The notes beneath the pieces are model-generated. The model searched no databases, was not told the DNA's origin, and was given only the letters and a program-made list of their open reading frames with translations. 64,000 bases of DNA from Gigaspora margarita (lineage: Eukaryota; Glomeromycota; Glomeromycetes; Diversisporales; Gigasporaceae): contig WTPW01000704.1 of NCBI GenBank assembly GCA_009809945.1, positions 170,375-234,374 of the forward strand, in the 5' to 3' direction. The position numbers and the translations under genes are program-made. Below are positions 35,442-45,645 of this stretch, one piece after another; positions within the stretch are counted from its first letter, which is position 1; each line of letters starts with the position of its first letter.

Positions 35442-36412
35442 AAGGGTGTGCGACTTAAGGAAGTTGGTAAGTTGTTACCTCCAAGTGGCAGGTCTAGGGT
35501 TCAAATCCTACTGGCGATGCTTTGAAAAATAGACCTGTGTTCTGGTAACTATTTCTCATTGATCAGTTGGGTACATTACCTGTAGGCCCTGGTCCAACAA
35601 CTCAAATGGGAGCTTTCGGGTGCACAAAATCCAAGGAACCAGAGAAATGAAAACCCATTTGCAAGCCCTGAGTAAGGGGTAGCAAAGATCTTTGACAGTG
35701 CTACCAAAGCCAGAATATTAGAAACCAGAGCCAGAGAATCAGACGACAAGACTCTCAAGGAGAGGGTCCACCAATCTGGCCACTGGAGTCACACTAGAGG
35801 AAAAGGACATGTGTTTCAGTAGCATGTACCAAGGGAAAAAAGTCCATTCGGCGCTTAAACCAAGTTGACCAACCCTTCTGAACTAACTGGTTTGGAAATT
35901 TGGGGATACTGGAGAAGGACCAATAAGAAGGTTGTGGTGGGTGCTGGGGTTGAGCAAACCTTACAAGGGCAGAAGTAGGTAACGGTAGTGGTTTAAGGTT
36001 AGCTCTGACTACAAGTATATAGGTAAAGCTATAGCGTAAGTTACTGAAGTATAGGTGAATACCTGGGTGAGAAGGTACCACTCTACCAACTTTCCATTGA
36101 GGATAAACTAGTCCTAAGGGGTATGTAAAAGAGATCTGGGCATCTGGACTAACTTGTATTGTACTACAGATATCTCGTAAATCAGTTGAGATTGGTCAAG
36201 AAACAGATAAGATCAGAGGGTTTAAATAGGCAATTCCTGTAGTTGGGTTGCAGGTATGGCAGCTAGTGTGGAACCTTTGGGTGGACCACTTAAATTAAAC
36301 ACCAAAAGTGTATGTGTGGCTAGTTGTACTTTCATTCCTGTATAATTTCTGATGAGTAAACTGAATAAATACTATCCCCAAGATAGCACTTTGAACAAAT
36401 AAAATAGAAAAT
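35442..36412 (+). mobile_element. tRNA-headed SINE-like element, family 1, copy A
   Basis: The head has an A-box-like AAGGAAGTTGGTAAG and a B-box-like GGTTCAAATCC (35,493-35,503), and it folds like a class II tRNA (Leu/Ser type) by eye. The body of 971 bp has no coding frame; the minus-strand frames at 35,576-35,758 and 35,794-36,081 are incidental. Target-site duplications AAAGTTATTTTTT (35,429-35,441) and AAAGTTATTCTTT (36,413-36,425) differ at one base. The unoccupied form of the target repeat is present at 53,918-53,965, which proves the insertion boundaries. Confidence 0.85.
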
Positions 36413-36536
36413 AAAGTTATTCTTTGACTCAAAAAAAAATACTAGTTTCTTAAGACGTATTTTATTATTTTCTTAGTAAAATTTTTCATTACAATTAAAA
36501 AAGTTTTGAAACATATATAAAGAAAAACAAAATCTT

Positions 36537-38402
36537 TAGGGTGTGGCGCTTTAGAGAAGTTGTCAAGGTGTTACCCCCAAGTGGCAGGTTAACAGTTCAA
36601 ATCCCACTGTTAACGCTTTGGACAATAGGCCTGTGTTCGGTAAGGGAGCTTCCAGAAATCAGCTGATTTCTGGGTGGGTGGGTGGGTCAGCTGAAGTATC
36701 AGGTGTAATTTCGGCCAAAATTTTATAATTCTGGCCAAAGTTGCAAAATTATTTTTGACCAAAATTATAAATTTATTAATAATATTTAATAATTAATAAC
36801 TTTTGAACTACTGGACCAATTTGATGATTCAACTACCAAAATGATCCTCTCAATGAGAGGGTTCTAGTGAGCCCAAAATTGTTAAAATCCAATCACAGGA
36901 TCCTGTGATCGAAATAGATTTGTGTTACTATAAAGTTCTATAATTTATTAAATAATTATAACCCATTTATAGTAACACAAATTTATTTCGATCTTAGGGT
37001 CCTGTAATTGGGTTTTAACGATTTTGTGCTTGTTAGAATCCTCTCATTAAGAGGATCATTTTGGTAGTAAAATCATCGAAATTGGCTCGGTAGATCAGAA
37101 GTTATGAACAATTAAAAATTAATATTTAATTGTTAACAACTTCTGATCTACTGGGCCAATTCTGATCATTTTACTACCAAAATGATCCTCTCAATGAGAG
37201 GATTCTAACNNNNNNNNNNNNNNNNNNNNNNNNNNNNNNNNNNNNNNNNNNNNNNNNNNNNNNNNNNNNNNNNNNNNNNNNNNNNNNNNNNNNNNNNNNN
37301 NNNNNNNNNNNNNNNNNNNNNNNNNNNNNNNNNNNNNNNNNNNNNNNNNNNNNNNNNNNNNNNNNNNNNNNNNNNNNNNNNNNNNNNNNNNNNNNNNNNN
37401 NNNNNNNNNNNNNNNNNNNNNNNNNNNNNNNNNNNNNNNNNNNNNNNNNNNNNNNNNNNNNNNNNNNNNNNNNNNNNNNNNNNNNNNNNNNTTTAATTGT
37501 TAATAACTTCTGATCTACTGGGCCAATTTTGATGATTTTACTACCAAAATGATCCTCTCAATGAGAGGATTCTAACAAGCCCAAAATCGTTAAAATCCAA
37601 TTACAGAATCCTAAGATCGAAATAAATTTGTGTTGCTATAAATGGGTTATAATTATTTAATAAATTATAGAACTTTATAGTAACACAAATCTATTCCAAT
37701 CACAGGATCCTGTGATTGGATTTTAACGATTTTGGGCTCACTAGAACCCTCTCATTGAGAGGATCATTTTGGTAGTTGAATCAACAAAATTGGTCCAGTA
37801 GTTCAAAAGTTATTTACTATTAAATGTTATATTTAACTTTTTAATAATCGTAAAATCTGATTGGCTAATTGGGGTATCAGGTGTGGGTGGGTGGGGTAGG
37901 GGTGAGGTGGGCTCATAGTAAACAAAAATCAGCTGATTTCTGGAAGCTCCCTAACTGTGTGGCTCATATCGGTTGGATTGTAAAAACCTGTTACCTTTGT
38001 TTCACCATCTTGAATGGGAGCTTCAGCACAAGGGTATTAATGTTATACCATAAATCCAGGGAACCAGAGAAATGGAACCCTATTTGGCAAGTCCTGAATT
38101 AGGAGGTATTAGTGATGATCTATGATGGCAACACCAGAAGTGGTGGGTGGCTGGGATCGGAATAAACCTAATAAGAGCAGACAGCTTTGCCGTTAAATTT
38201 GTACTCTAAAGTGAAATGGGACATGGATGAGCCATGGTAGACAATTTGTGTAAGGATAAATTAGCTCTAAGGCCTGATAAATTTGGAGTAAGCGTGCATA
38301 CAACCTGCATATAAGGCAGTTCAGTGAGTAGTAATAAGAGAACCATGAACTAGAGGATTTAAATAGGCAATTCCCATAGTTGGATTGTAGATATGGCTAT
38401 AT
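36537..38402 (+). mobile_element. tRNA-headed element, family 1, copy B (split)
   Basis: Head and first body part are at 36,537-36,643 (AGTTCAAATCCCACTG as B box) and the remainder at 37,952-38,402. The two parts join where copy A is continuous. The interruption is the PIF-like element 36,644-37,951. The 3' end is lost where the CCCAAAT array begins near 38,435. Copy A lies only 125 bp upstream in the same orientation. Confidence 0.8.
36644..37951. mobile_element. PIF-like palindromic element in copy B, TAA target site
   Basis: The ends GGGAGCTTCCAGAAATCAGC occur on both strands, flanked by TAA (36,641-36,643 and 37,952-37,954). The interior alternates inverted copies of ATGATCCTCTCAATGAGAGG and AATCCAATYACAGGATCC segments and includes a gap of Ns at 37,210-37,491. 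It is related to the 583-bp element at 20,747-21,329 but longer through internal palindromic duplication. No transposase is visible outside the gap. Confidence 0.85.
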
Positions 38403-38434
38403 ACATGTTGGCAAATTTAAAAACTTTAAAATAC

Positions 38435-38735
38435 CACCCAAATCCCAAATCCCAAATTCAAATTTCCAAATCCCAAATCCCACCCAAATCCCAAATCCCA
38501 AATCCCACCCAAATCCCAAATCCCACCCAAATTCCAAATCCACCCAAATCCCAAATCTCACCCAAATCCCAAATCCCAAATCCCTTCCAAATCCCAAATC
38601 CCAAATTCCACCCAAATCCCAAATCCCAAATCTGCCCAAATCCAAATCCCAAATCCCAACCAAATCCCAAATCCCAAATCTCACGCAAATCCCAAATCCC
38701 AAATCCACTCTAATCCCAAATCCCAAATATAAATA
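38435..38735. repeat. Heptamer array (CCCAAAT)n
   Basis: About 40 units of CCCAAAT, with frequent CCCACCCAAAT variants. Open frames on both strands (38,380-38,775 and others) translate it as Pro/Asn/Lys/Ile or Gly/Phe/Trp/Asp repeats and are artefacts of composition. The complementary ATTTGGG array occurs at 53,524-53,570 next to another tRNA-headed element fragment. Confidence 0.9.
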
Positions 38736-38944
38736 TTATATTATTATAAACAGATTAATATTTGCGTCAGATTAAAATTTAATCCTAGTTAGATGCATGC
38801 ACTTGTGCAACTTGATATTAATATCGATATGTTGTAAAATCACATAGTGATTGCACTCATATTTATTCTTCTGAAGGATGAATTACCTATATGTAAAATA
38901 AATAACAGCAATATTGATAGAGAGAATGCATACTTTTAGGGTCC

Positions 38945-39137
38945 AAAGTTCAGTTCGGTTCAATAGAGGTTCAGGTTCAAGTTCAATGAACCTGAAACTG
39001 AACCTGAACCTGCTCTAAAAGTTCAATACTGAACTGAACCTGAACTTAAAATTATTGAACATGAACCTGAACCTGAACTTAAAAAAAGTTCAGTTCAGGT
39101 TCAGTTCAAGATTCATGAACATGTTTAGGCTCATAAT
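38945..39137. repeat. Palindromic GGTTCA hexamer cluster
   Basis: Blocks of GGTTCA in both orientations (AGGTTCAGGTTC and GAACCTGAACCTG) alternate over 190 bp. A second cluster of the same type lies at 43,040-43,225. The two clusters flank the pogo element and the palindrome array. Such hexamer tilings resemble subterminal repeats of hAT-type MITEs, but I could not define ends here. Confidence 0.65.
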
Positions 39138-39407
39138 ATAAGGTAGATAGGGGTAATTTGGCGAAGTTAACAATGCTATCGATTAAACTTTTTATTGACC
39201 TGTGTAAATTTTTACATATTTGAGGTCACAAGACTATGCCATATTTAGAATAGATCTATAAAAAAAAGGATATAGATAAATGAAAATCAGTAAAAATTGC
39301 TGCTGTGCATACATACTAAAAAATACAATTTTACGATCAAAGAGGTAATTTGGCGAATTTTGATTATCAAGATTAAAATAAATTTTTTTACTTTCCTTTC
39401 TTTTTTT

Positions 39408-41290
39408 TTAATGATCTTTCTGTTTTTTAGGAGTCTTTTCGGCTCTTTTTTCATTTTTTTGTGCCAAGCGAAGTTCCTGTTCAGCTTTCTTTTGGGCTGC
39501 TACCTCCTTTTTTTGTTTTGCTTCGTCAGCTTTATGTTTCACTTCCCTGTTCACTTCTTCTAATTGGTGCCAACTTTCTTCACTAGTAAGGAGCTGGGAA
39601 AATGGAAATGTCTTTCTTTTTTTTCTTGGAGAAGGTAGATCAGACCCGGTCTGGTCTTCTGTAGTTGACTGTGAACTTTCTGCTAGAATGTGGGAAACTG
39701 GGTACTTAAGAAACGAACGTAGAGAGGATGTCCCAGGATTTTTGTAAGTATTTAGTTCTTTATTTGCTACTGAAATTTGGGACTTTAACAAAGCATTTTC
39801 ATTCTTAAGTTTTATATTTTCTTCTATTAGTTGGTCAACATTCGAACGAGTAGAATGAAAATGCTTTGAATTAGTAGGCTTTTGGCTGACAAAGATGGCA
39901 TGACTTGTTGAATAGAGGATTGACTAGATGAAGGTGAGATATTGAATCGTTCAGTTACTAATGATAGGTCTAAATAGTCAGGACTAATAGCTTTTGGATC
40001 AAACGCCCAAATTCCCATTACTTTATAGGCATTACAAATGGCTTATGAGGTGTAAGTTTCAAGAAAAGTGAAACCAAAGACTCTTGCGAAGGTTCGTTTG
40101 GTTACTATCATGCCATCATTTTCATTACTGTATTTTTTACATCCCTTACTATACTCTTTTTTTAGTTTTGCGAAAGAAATTTCTAACAGTTGCAAAACAT
40201 GGGTTGTATGTAGCAGAAGTGTATAAAGAAGGATCCTATTGTTACAACAAAAGTCAAAAAATGGATAAATAATGTAACTACTATGACCATCTAACATTAG
40301 CAATACTGGTCGGGTATAAGGGATTGATCGAATAAAATGATCAAGGTACATTTGTTTAGTCTTCATGCATGTACCCCATACATGTAAAGCCCATTATGGT
40401 TCCTGGTGGTGCTCTGTTGAGCAAACCAGGAATCGTACAAACACCCTTATAAATTATTAAAGATGGGATATAAGACCCAGCCGCTGAAATTGTGGGTGCA
40501 ACTGAAATATGGTCATGGGAATTTCTATGTGCAATTTTGTGGATTTGACGTACACCTTTTTTCGCTATAATTTTTTCTAATTTAGGCACAATGACGAACC
40601 TAGTCTCATCTATATTCCATATTTGCGCCACAGCAAGTGAATTTTTATCGATAATTTGTTTAAGTTTGTTGAAATGGTCATCAACAATAGTTTTATTTGC
40701 TTTTTGTGCCCTTGCCTCTGATAAGTTTTGAGGAACACAAAAGGACAATTCAGGGTGGTCCCTCATGAAATGTTCCCACCAGTCTTGACTAGAGCTGCAG
40801 ACATTAGAATATCAATGAACATATACTATGACATTTGACGTGACGTATGTGACATGACGTTTAATATGATTATATATAAATTTTATATGACGTGAAGAGT
40901 GATGTACTACCTTGGACCTTCTAAATGTCTGCAGCTCTAGTCTTGACCTGGCCCATCTTATCCAAACAGGTGTGATCATTTATTTAACTTCATCATTTCT
41001 ATTACACAATGATTAACTCCCCATTTTGTTAAACCAAACCTGAGCTTCTGCATGTTAATGCAGTAGCCGATGAGCTAATTTTCTTCATAACTGGTGAGAA
41101 TGTTGAGTGCACCCGGACATTTAGAGGGACTACCATTACCAACTGCATGCCGAAGAGTAGTTTCTGAAAGACCAAAGTCTTTCACCAAGCTATTAATACT
41201 TGGAGGTTTGGACCCGGGGGCAATCATTTAACTTTTTAAGTGCAGCACTGATTGCATCACCTTTTTTAGTAGAAGAAATTTTTATGTTTG
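39408..41290 (-). pseudogene. pogo-like DDE transposase, broken
   Basis: The N-terminal region (41,290-41,100) has a Psq-type helix-turn-helix pattern, SINSLVKDFGLSETTLRHAV. A central CENP-B-like segment follows at 41,090-40,750 (LINMQK.GFGLT and WWEHFMRDHPEL), broken by stops and a hAT MITE. The DDE domain is in two frames, 40,766-40,356 and 40,366-40,043. It shows IWNIDETRF (first Asp), KKGVRQIHK, SAAGSYIPSL, LLMLDGHSSY (second Asp), and HVLQLLE about 35 residues later, where the family has PLD. The third catalytic Asp is therefore Glu. The C-terminal part 39,791-39,408 is Lys/Glu-rich, a likely coiled coil. Family naming follows the DDE_1/HTH_psq pattern. Confidence 0.85.
40790..40939. mobile_element. 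150-bp hAT-type MITE inside the pogo transposase
   Basis: The ends TAGAGCTGCAGACATTAGA and, from the right, TAGAGCTGCAGACATTTAGA are inverted. The 8-bp duplication GTCTTGAC is perfect (40,782-40,789 and 40,940-40,947). TIRs of the TAGAGCTG type and 8-bp duplications define hAT elements. The centre repeats TGACGT. It splits the transposase just before the DWWEHF segment. Confidence 0.93.
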
Positions 41291-41521
41291 AATAAATTTT
41301 TTATTAATAAATTTTTATTAAAGACTAGCAAAATAAAAAAATATTATAAAATTAAGTAATTAATATCAAGATAACGTGATACATGAAAATTTGCTGGTAT
41401 ATATTGTCCTATATAGATATTGTAGCAACATTAGTCACACAAAATTATTCACGCACCAAATCAAACATTCATACTTGTCGTGTTATGATTTAAGTTGGAA
41501 TCCACGTGTGTGTTATAAGTA

Positions 41522-41702
41522 GGAGTAATATGGCAAATTGGGAATAAATAAAAATATATCATGACTTCGAGATTGGAACTGAACAATTTTTTTACCATTC
41601 GAATCCTCTTAATAAGAGGATTCGAATGGTATAGAAATTGTTCAGATCTGATCATGGGATCATGATATATTTACAACTCTTTACAATTCACCAAATTACT
41701 CC
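41522..41702. mobile_element. 181-bp MITE with pogo-like ends
   Basis: A near-complete palindrome starts GGAGTAATATGGCAAATTGG and, read from the right, GGAGTAATTTGGTGAATTGT. TA lies on both sides (41,520-41,521 and 41,703-41,704). The terminal sequence is close to the ends of the surrounding pogo element (GGGGTAATTTGGCGAA), so it may be a deletion derivative of that family inserted into a relative. Confidence 0.75.
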
Positions 41703-41739
41703 TATTTGCCAAATTACCCCTTTTTAACTTATGCACATT

Positions 41740-42900
41740 TTTACCTAAATCACAAAGTTTGAATCAATTAGTAAAATTTAGAGAATCATAGTATTTTTAT
41801 AATTTTATTAATAAAATTATTAAAAATATTGTTCTACATGAAATTTTACTAATTGATCACAACTTCTTGCACTAAGAAAACCTGTTCAGCACAAAAAAAT
41901 ACACCAAATCAGTATATTTTATTTTACTTTTCTTAAAATATAAAGAAAAGATGCTTAATTTTAGAAATTTTCATCAAGAATTCAAAATTAAGCATCTTTG
42001 ACGCAAATTTTAAGGAAACTAAAATAAAATATACTGATATGATGTATTTTTTGGTGCTAAACAAGTTTACTTAAAGCAAAAAGTTACAATTAATTAGTAA
42101 AATTTAGAGAATAATAGAAATTTGTATAATTTTATTAATAAAATTATACAAATTTCTATGATACTCTAAATTTTACTAATTGAACATAACTTCTTGCTCT
42201 AAGTAAACTTGTTTACACCAAAAATACATCATATTGGTATATTTTATTTTAGTTTCCTTAAAATTTGCATCAAATATGCTTAATTTTGAATTTTTGATGA
42301 TAATTTCTAAAATTAAGCATCTTTTCTTCATATTTTAAGAAAAGTAAAATAAAATATGCCGAATTGGTGTATTTTTTTGTGCTGAACAAGTTTACTTAGT
42401 GCAAGAAATTAGTATCAATTAGTAAAATTTAGAGAATAATAGAAATTTGTATAATTTTATTAATAAAATTATACAAAATTCTATGATTCTCTAAATTTTA
42501 CTAATTGATTCTAACTTCTTGCACTAAGTAAAATTGTTTAGCACCAAAAAATACATCATATGGGTATATTATATTTCGCTTTTCTTAAAATATGAAGAAA
42601 AGATGCTTAATTTTGAATTTTGATAAAAATTTCTAAAATTAAGCGTTCTTTCTTCAAATTTTAAAAAAGGTAAAGTAAAATATACTTTTTTGATGTATTT
42701 TTTGGTGCTGAACAAGTTTACTTAGTGCAAGAAGTTATGATCGATTAGTAAAATATTATGCAAAATACGATTTTTAATAATTTCATTAATAAAATTATAC
42801 AAAATGCTATGATTCTCTAAATTTTACTAACTGATTTATACTTCTCACTCTAAGTAAATTTGTTTAGTATCAAAAAATACATATATTTTTATTTAGACTC
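41740..42900. repeat. Array of alternating palindromes, period about 310 bp
   Basis: Two palindromes alternate. The first is AATTAGTAAAATTTAGAGAA..TTCTCTAAATTTTACTAATT, centred on TTTTATTAATAAAATTAT. The second is TGCTTAATTTTGAA..AAATTAAGCATCTTTT, set between TTGTTTAGCACCAAAAAATA and its complement. About three and a half copies are present, joined by GCACTAAGTAAACTTGTT linkers. It has no open frame. Confidence 0.85.
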
Positions 42901-43039
42901 AAATTAGTTTGCAAAATTTGACAGCCCAACCAAACTATAATTGAGTTTGAGTTTAATATAAAGTTTTAAATAATAGAATTTAGAGTTTGAGTCTAGTCTG
43001 GACCAGACCAAACCCAGACCCAAACCTAGAATCACTAAT

Positions 43040-43225
43040 TCATATGAACTCTAGACTGAACCTGAACATGTTCATGAACTTATAAACTGAACCTGAACTG
43101 AACCTGAACCTGATCTAAAAGTTCAATACTGAACCTAAACCTGAACATGTTTTAAAAAATGTTCAGGTTCAGGTTCAATACTGAACCTGAACCTGAACTT
43201 GACCTAAGTTCAGTTCAGTTCAGGT
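43040..43225. repeat. Second palindromic GGTTCA cluster
   Basis: Alternating GAACCTGAACCTG and GGTTCAGGTTCA blocks are similar to 38,945-39,137. The upstream 42,900-43,030 contains GAGTTTGAGT and CCAGACCAAACCCAGACCC motifs of the same style. It ends at the left boundary of the large inverted duplication. Confidence 0.7.
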
Positions 43226-43234
43226 TCATAGGAA

Positions 43235-45645
43235 CAATATATGCTTTATAGTCAATTCCATGAAATAACCATCTTTATCATAAGCAGTAAAGATTTATCA
43301 GCCAAGTATAGTGGGTAATAATCTTGAAAAGATCTTTTTCAAAAATCCAGTTCGTAAATTTTCAATTTTGCTATTATTATAGTCAATCGAAACTACTGTA
43401 GTTTTACTATAATATTGGTTTTTTTAATAAAAAAAAGTATGAAAATATTTACTTGCGTACTGTGAACAAGAAATGTAAATTTATTGATTGGGTACTATAA
43501 GAAAAAGTGCTTTTGAATGATAGTAATTCTTAACCTTTCTAATATTTATTTTATGAAAATAATAAATACAGCTGACATATAAGATCAGCTTGCATTGTGA
43601 CATCATAAAAGGGCTAGTTGATCAATAATTTATTTTAATTGTTATTACTAATTGTGCAAGTGACTCTTATTATAGTGAAATTATCTGGATGAAATATTAT
43701 GTTTAGTTCACAAATCAATGATAAAAGGCTTAATTAACATCAGGCTTACCACGTTGCTATGCCAATAAAATTTCTCTACTTATCAAACATTTTTTCAAGT
43801 AAAAAAAAAAGTATATCCATTGTAACTTAGCATTGATTAAACTTTATATGATTATATAGCATTCGCTATAAAAAAATTAAGGATAATGCTGTTGTTATGC
43901 TGTAATTTGCTATATATAAAACTCTCTGGCCCATTACATTCTACTCAATATTTAGTATATAAACAAATGAATAGAAGTAGTTTACATAGCAAACTACAGT
44001 AATAAATGCTAAATCTTTGTCAATAGATCTGTAATTTGCCTTAGTTATTTCTGATGATACCTTACTGCGCAATGGAGTATGTTATATGTAGAATAACTAA
44101 AAGGCAAATTTCTAAATAAATATAAAGGAAGGATACTATTTCCAGTCTGGAGAAAGTTGTTCTGTTGTTTTATAGGCAAGACAATGGATTTTGATTCGAT
44201 CAATATTAACCAGAATTTAGAGTTCTTATTTCTATGATTATGCTCCAAGTGCTTACGAATAGCAATTGCTTTTTTAATCAAGTAGTAAAGGTCTTTAGGA
44301 ATCTCGGTTGCTAAATATTAAAGAAATAATTCAATAGCATTGCTCAATAATCAGGTTTTCTTTTTCTTTATTACTAAAAAAAAATTTAAATACCTACCAT
44401 TAAGCTTTAAGATTCAAAAAATCTTATTTATAGTAATGTCTTTAACTGGTCTAAAATTACATAAATTTTAGAGAATCATACGAAGTTGCAAAGGTGTTAT
44501 ACCTTTATTTGCAAGCTTTAGAATTTGTTCACAGATATTATTGGCCATAATTTTTATTCACGCAAATAGCATATATTAGTATAAAAAGGCGTTATTAGTA
44601 ATTTTTAAGTTTTTTTCCTTAGAATATAGTGTTAAGGATCATGTAAGTAATAGTTACTATTTGTAGATCATATCATGTACTTGATTTTATACTAAAAAAA
44701 TACTTAATAATTAATGCGATATATAACAATTAACGATAAATGAAAGCATGCTATTTTTACTAACACATATTAAACAAATTCATCAGTATGCGCTGAGTCA
44801 ATATTGAACATGTACAGAAGATGTTATTAATCATCGGGTATAGTTATAGTAAATTAAAATATATAATAAATAATATGGTTAAAGAACAAGGTGATCACTT
44901 ATGGTTGGTCAAAATTGGTAATTTTTGTAGTGGGTTAATAAAATTGGTCAGCCAAGTCAACCAATATTACACCCTATGACAATTCAATTAAAAAAAAAGT
45001 GAATACTTACTAGATAGTAATAAATTCAATACACGAATAAATAAAATAGTACTGTCTATTTAAAATAATACAGTTTGTTCTGATAATGCATTATTATTAT
45101 TTTAATGGTTTGTTTAATTCTGCAGGTGTCTAGTGATTAAATCTTTACGTGCTTCCTTATATATATTTTTTGACTTTGATATGAATTATGTATCTAAATC
45201 ACTAATCAGATCATCAATATCAAAATCCTTATTTCCATGTATAACCTCCTCAACTAAATTTGAAGATTCATTGGGCTCTAAGTTGGAAGACAAAAATATA
45301 AAGTTTTCAACTTCTAAATATGTTGAATTTTCATTAACTAAGTCTTCTAGTGCTTCGTTAGTTTCTTTAGTATTTTCCTCTTCATGCTCTTCTAGATATT
45401 CAATGCTTATCCTAAAGAAAAAAAAAATATTGTAATAATATAAAAATTTAAAAGAGAAAAAATTAACATACCTAGTCCGTCGTTTTCCAGGATACTAGTT
45501 TAATATACTGAAGAGTCACTCACAGGCAGCATTGTGAGATAAAACTGAAAGTACTTTTAGAGCGAGGGTTTTTATATGATTCTCATTTTTTTTTAGATCT
45601 ATAGACATCCACCATTCAGTAATTGTATCAGTAGACGAAATAAAT
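43235..45645. repeat. Left arm of a 10-kb inverted duplication
   Basis: Matches in inverted orientation to 49,545-53,372 were traced by eye at several points: AAATCTTTACTGCTTATGAT (outer end), ATAAATCCACATTTCTTGTT-like sequence, the uS15 pseudogene, the ATGTTCAATATT..GCGTATACTGA block, and the hAT 3' exon. The arm is about 2.4 kb. The right arm is about 2.2 kb after removing its 1.6-kb MITE. Divergence is substantial, so the duplication is old. Confidence 0.8.
44136..44570 (-). pseudogene. RPS13: Ribosomal protein uS15 (RPS13) pseudogene, left copy
   Basis: Two exon remnants lie on the minus strand. The first (44,570-44,400) reads KIMANNICEQILKLANKG ITPLQ, then a stop, then a degraded NKI..ILK segment. 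A GT-AG intron follows, and then the second exon (44,310-44,136) reads [24 protein letters not shown]. It continues with KFWLILIES and, across a 1-base shift, [14 protein letters not shown] before a TAG stop. This is the central and C-terminal half of cytosolic uS15, a 40S subunit protein of about 151 residues. Here it lacks its N-terminus and its last 13 or so residues. The stop position is shared with the right copy, so decay preceded duplication. It lies downstream of, and on the same strand as, the hAT gene. Confidence 0.88.

Larger units (their letters stand above)
39150..41720 (-). mobile_element. pogo/Tigger-type DNA transposon (degenerate)
   Basis: The left end GGGGTAATTTGGCGAAGTTA at 39,150 is preceded by TA. 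The right end at 41,705-41,720 reads GGGGTAATTTGGCAAA from the outside. Between them lies a minus-strand pogo-like transposase pseudogene. An internal copy of the end motif occurs at 39,341-39,360. The TA on the right is not preserved. Two later elements sit inside (40,790-40,939 and 41,522-41,702). Confidence 0.75.

Noticed and set aside
35442..35520. tRNA-like cloverleaf as a functional tRNA gene
   Set aside because: The acceptor stem is imperfect, the B box occurs in several diverged copies with the same 0.9-kb body, and duplicated targets flank the whole unit. It is a SINE-like head.
38380..38775. Repetitive open frames (Pro/Asn/Lys-rich on plus, Gly/Phe/Trp/Asp-rich on minus)
   Set aside because: They translate the CCCAAAT heptamer array, and equal openness on both strands is a composition effect.
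39297..39563. Plus-strand Phe-rich open frame
   Set aside because: Antisense to the Lys/Glu-rich C-terminus of the pogo transposase pseudogene.
45133..45435. Plus-strand open frame of 100 codons rich in Ser
   Set aside because: It is the antisense of the acidic C-terminal tail of the hAT transposase, which continues the DUF659-type gene on the minus strand.
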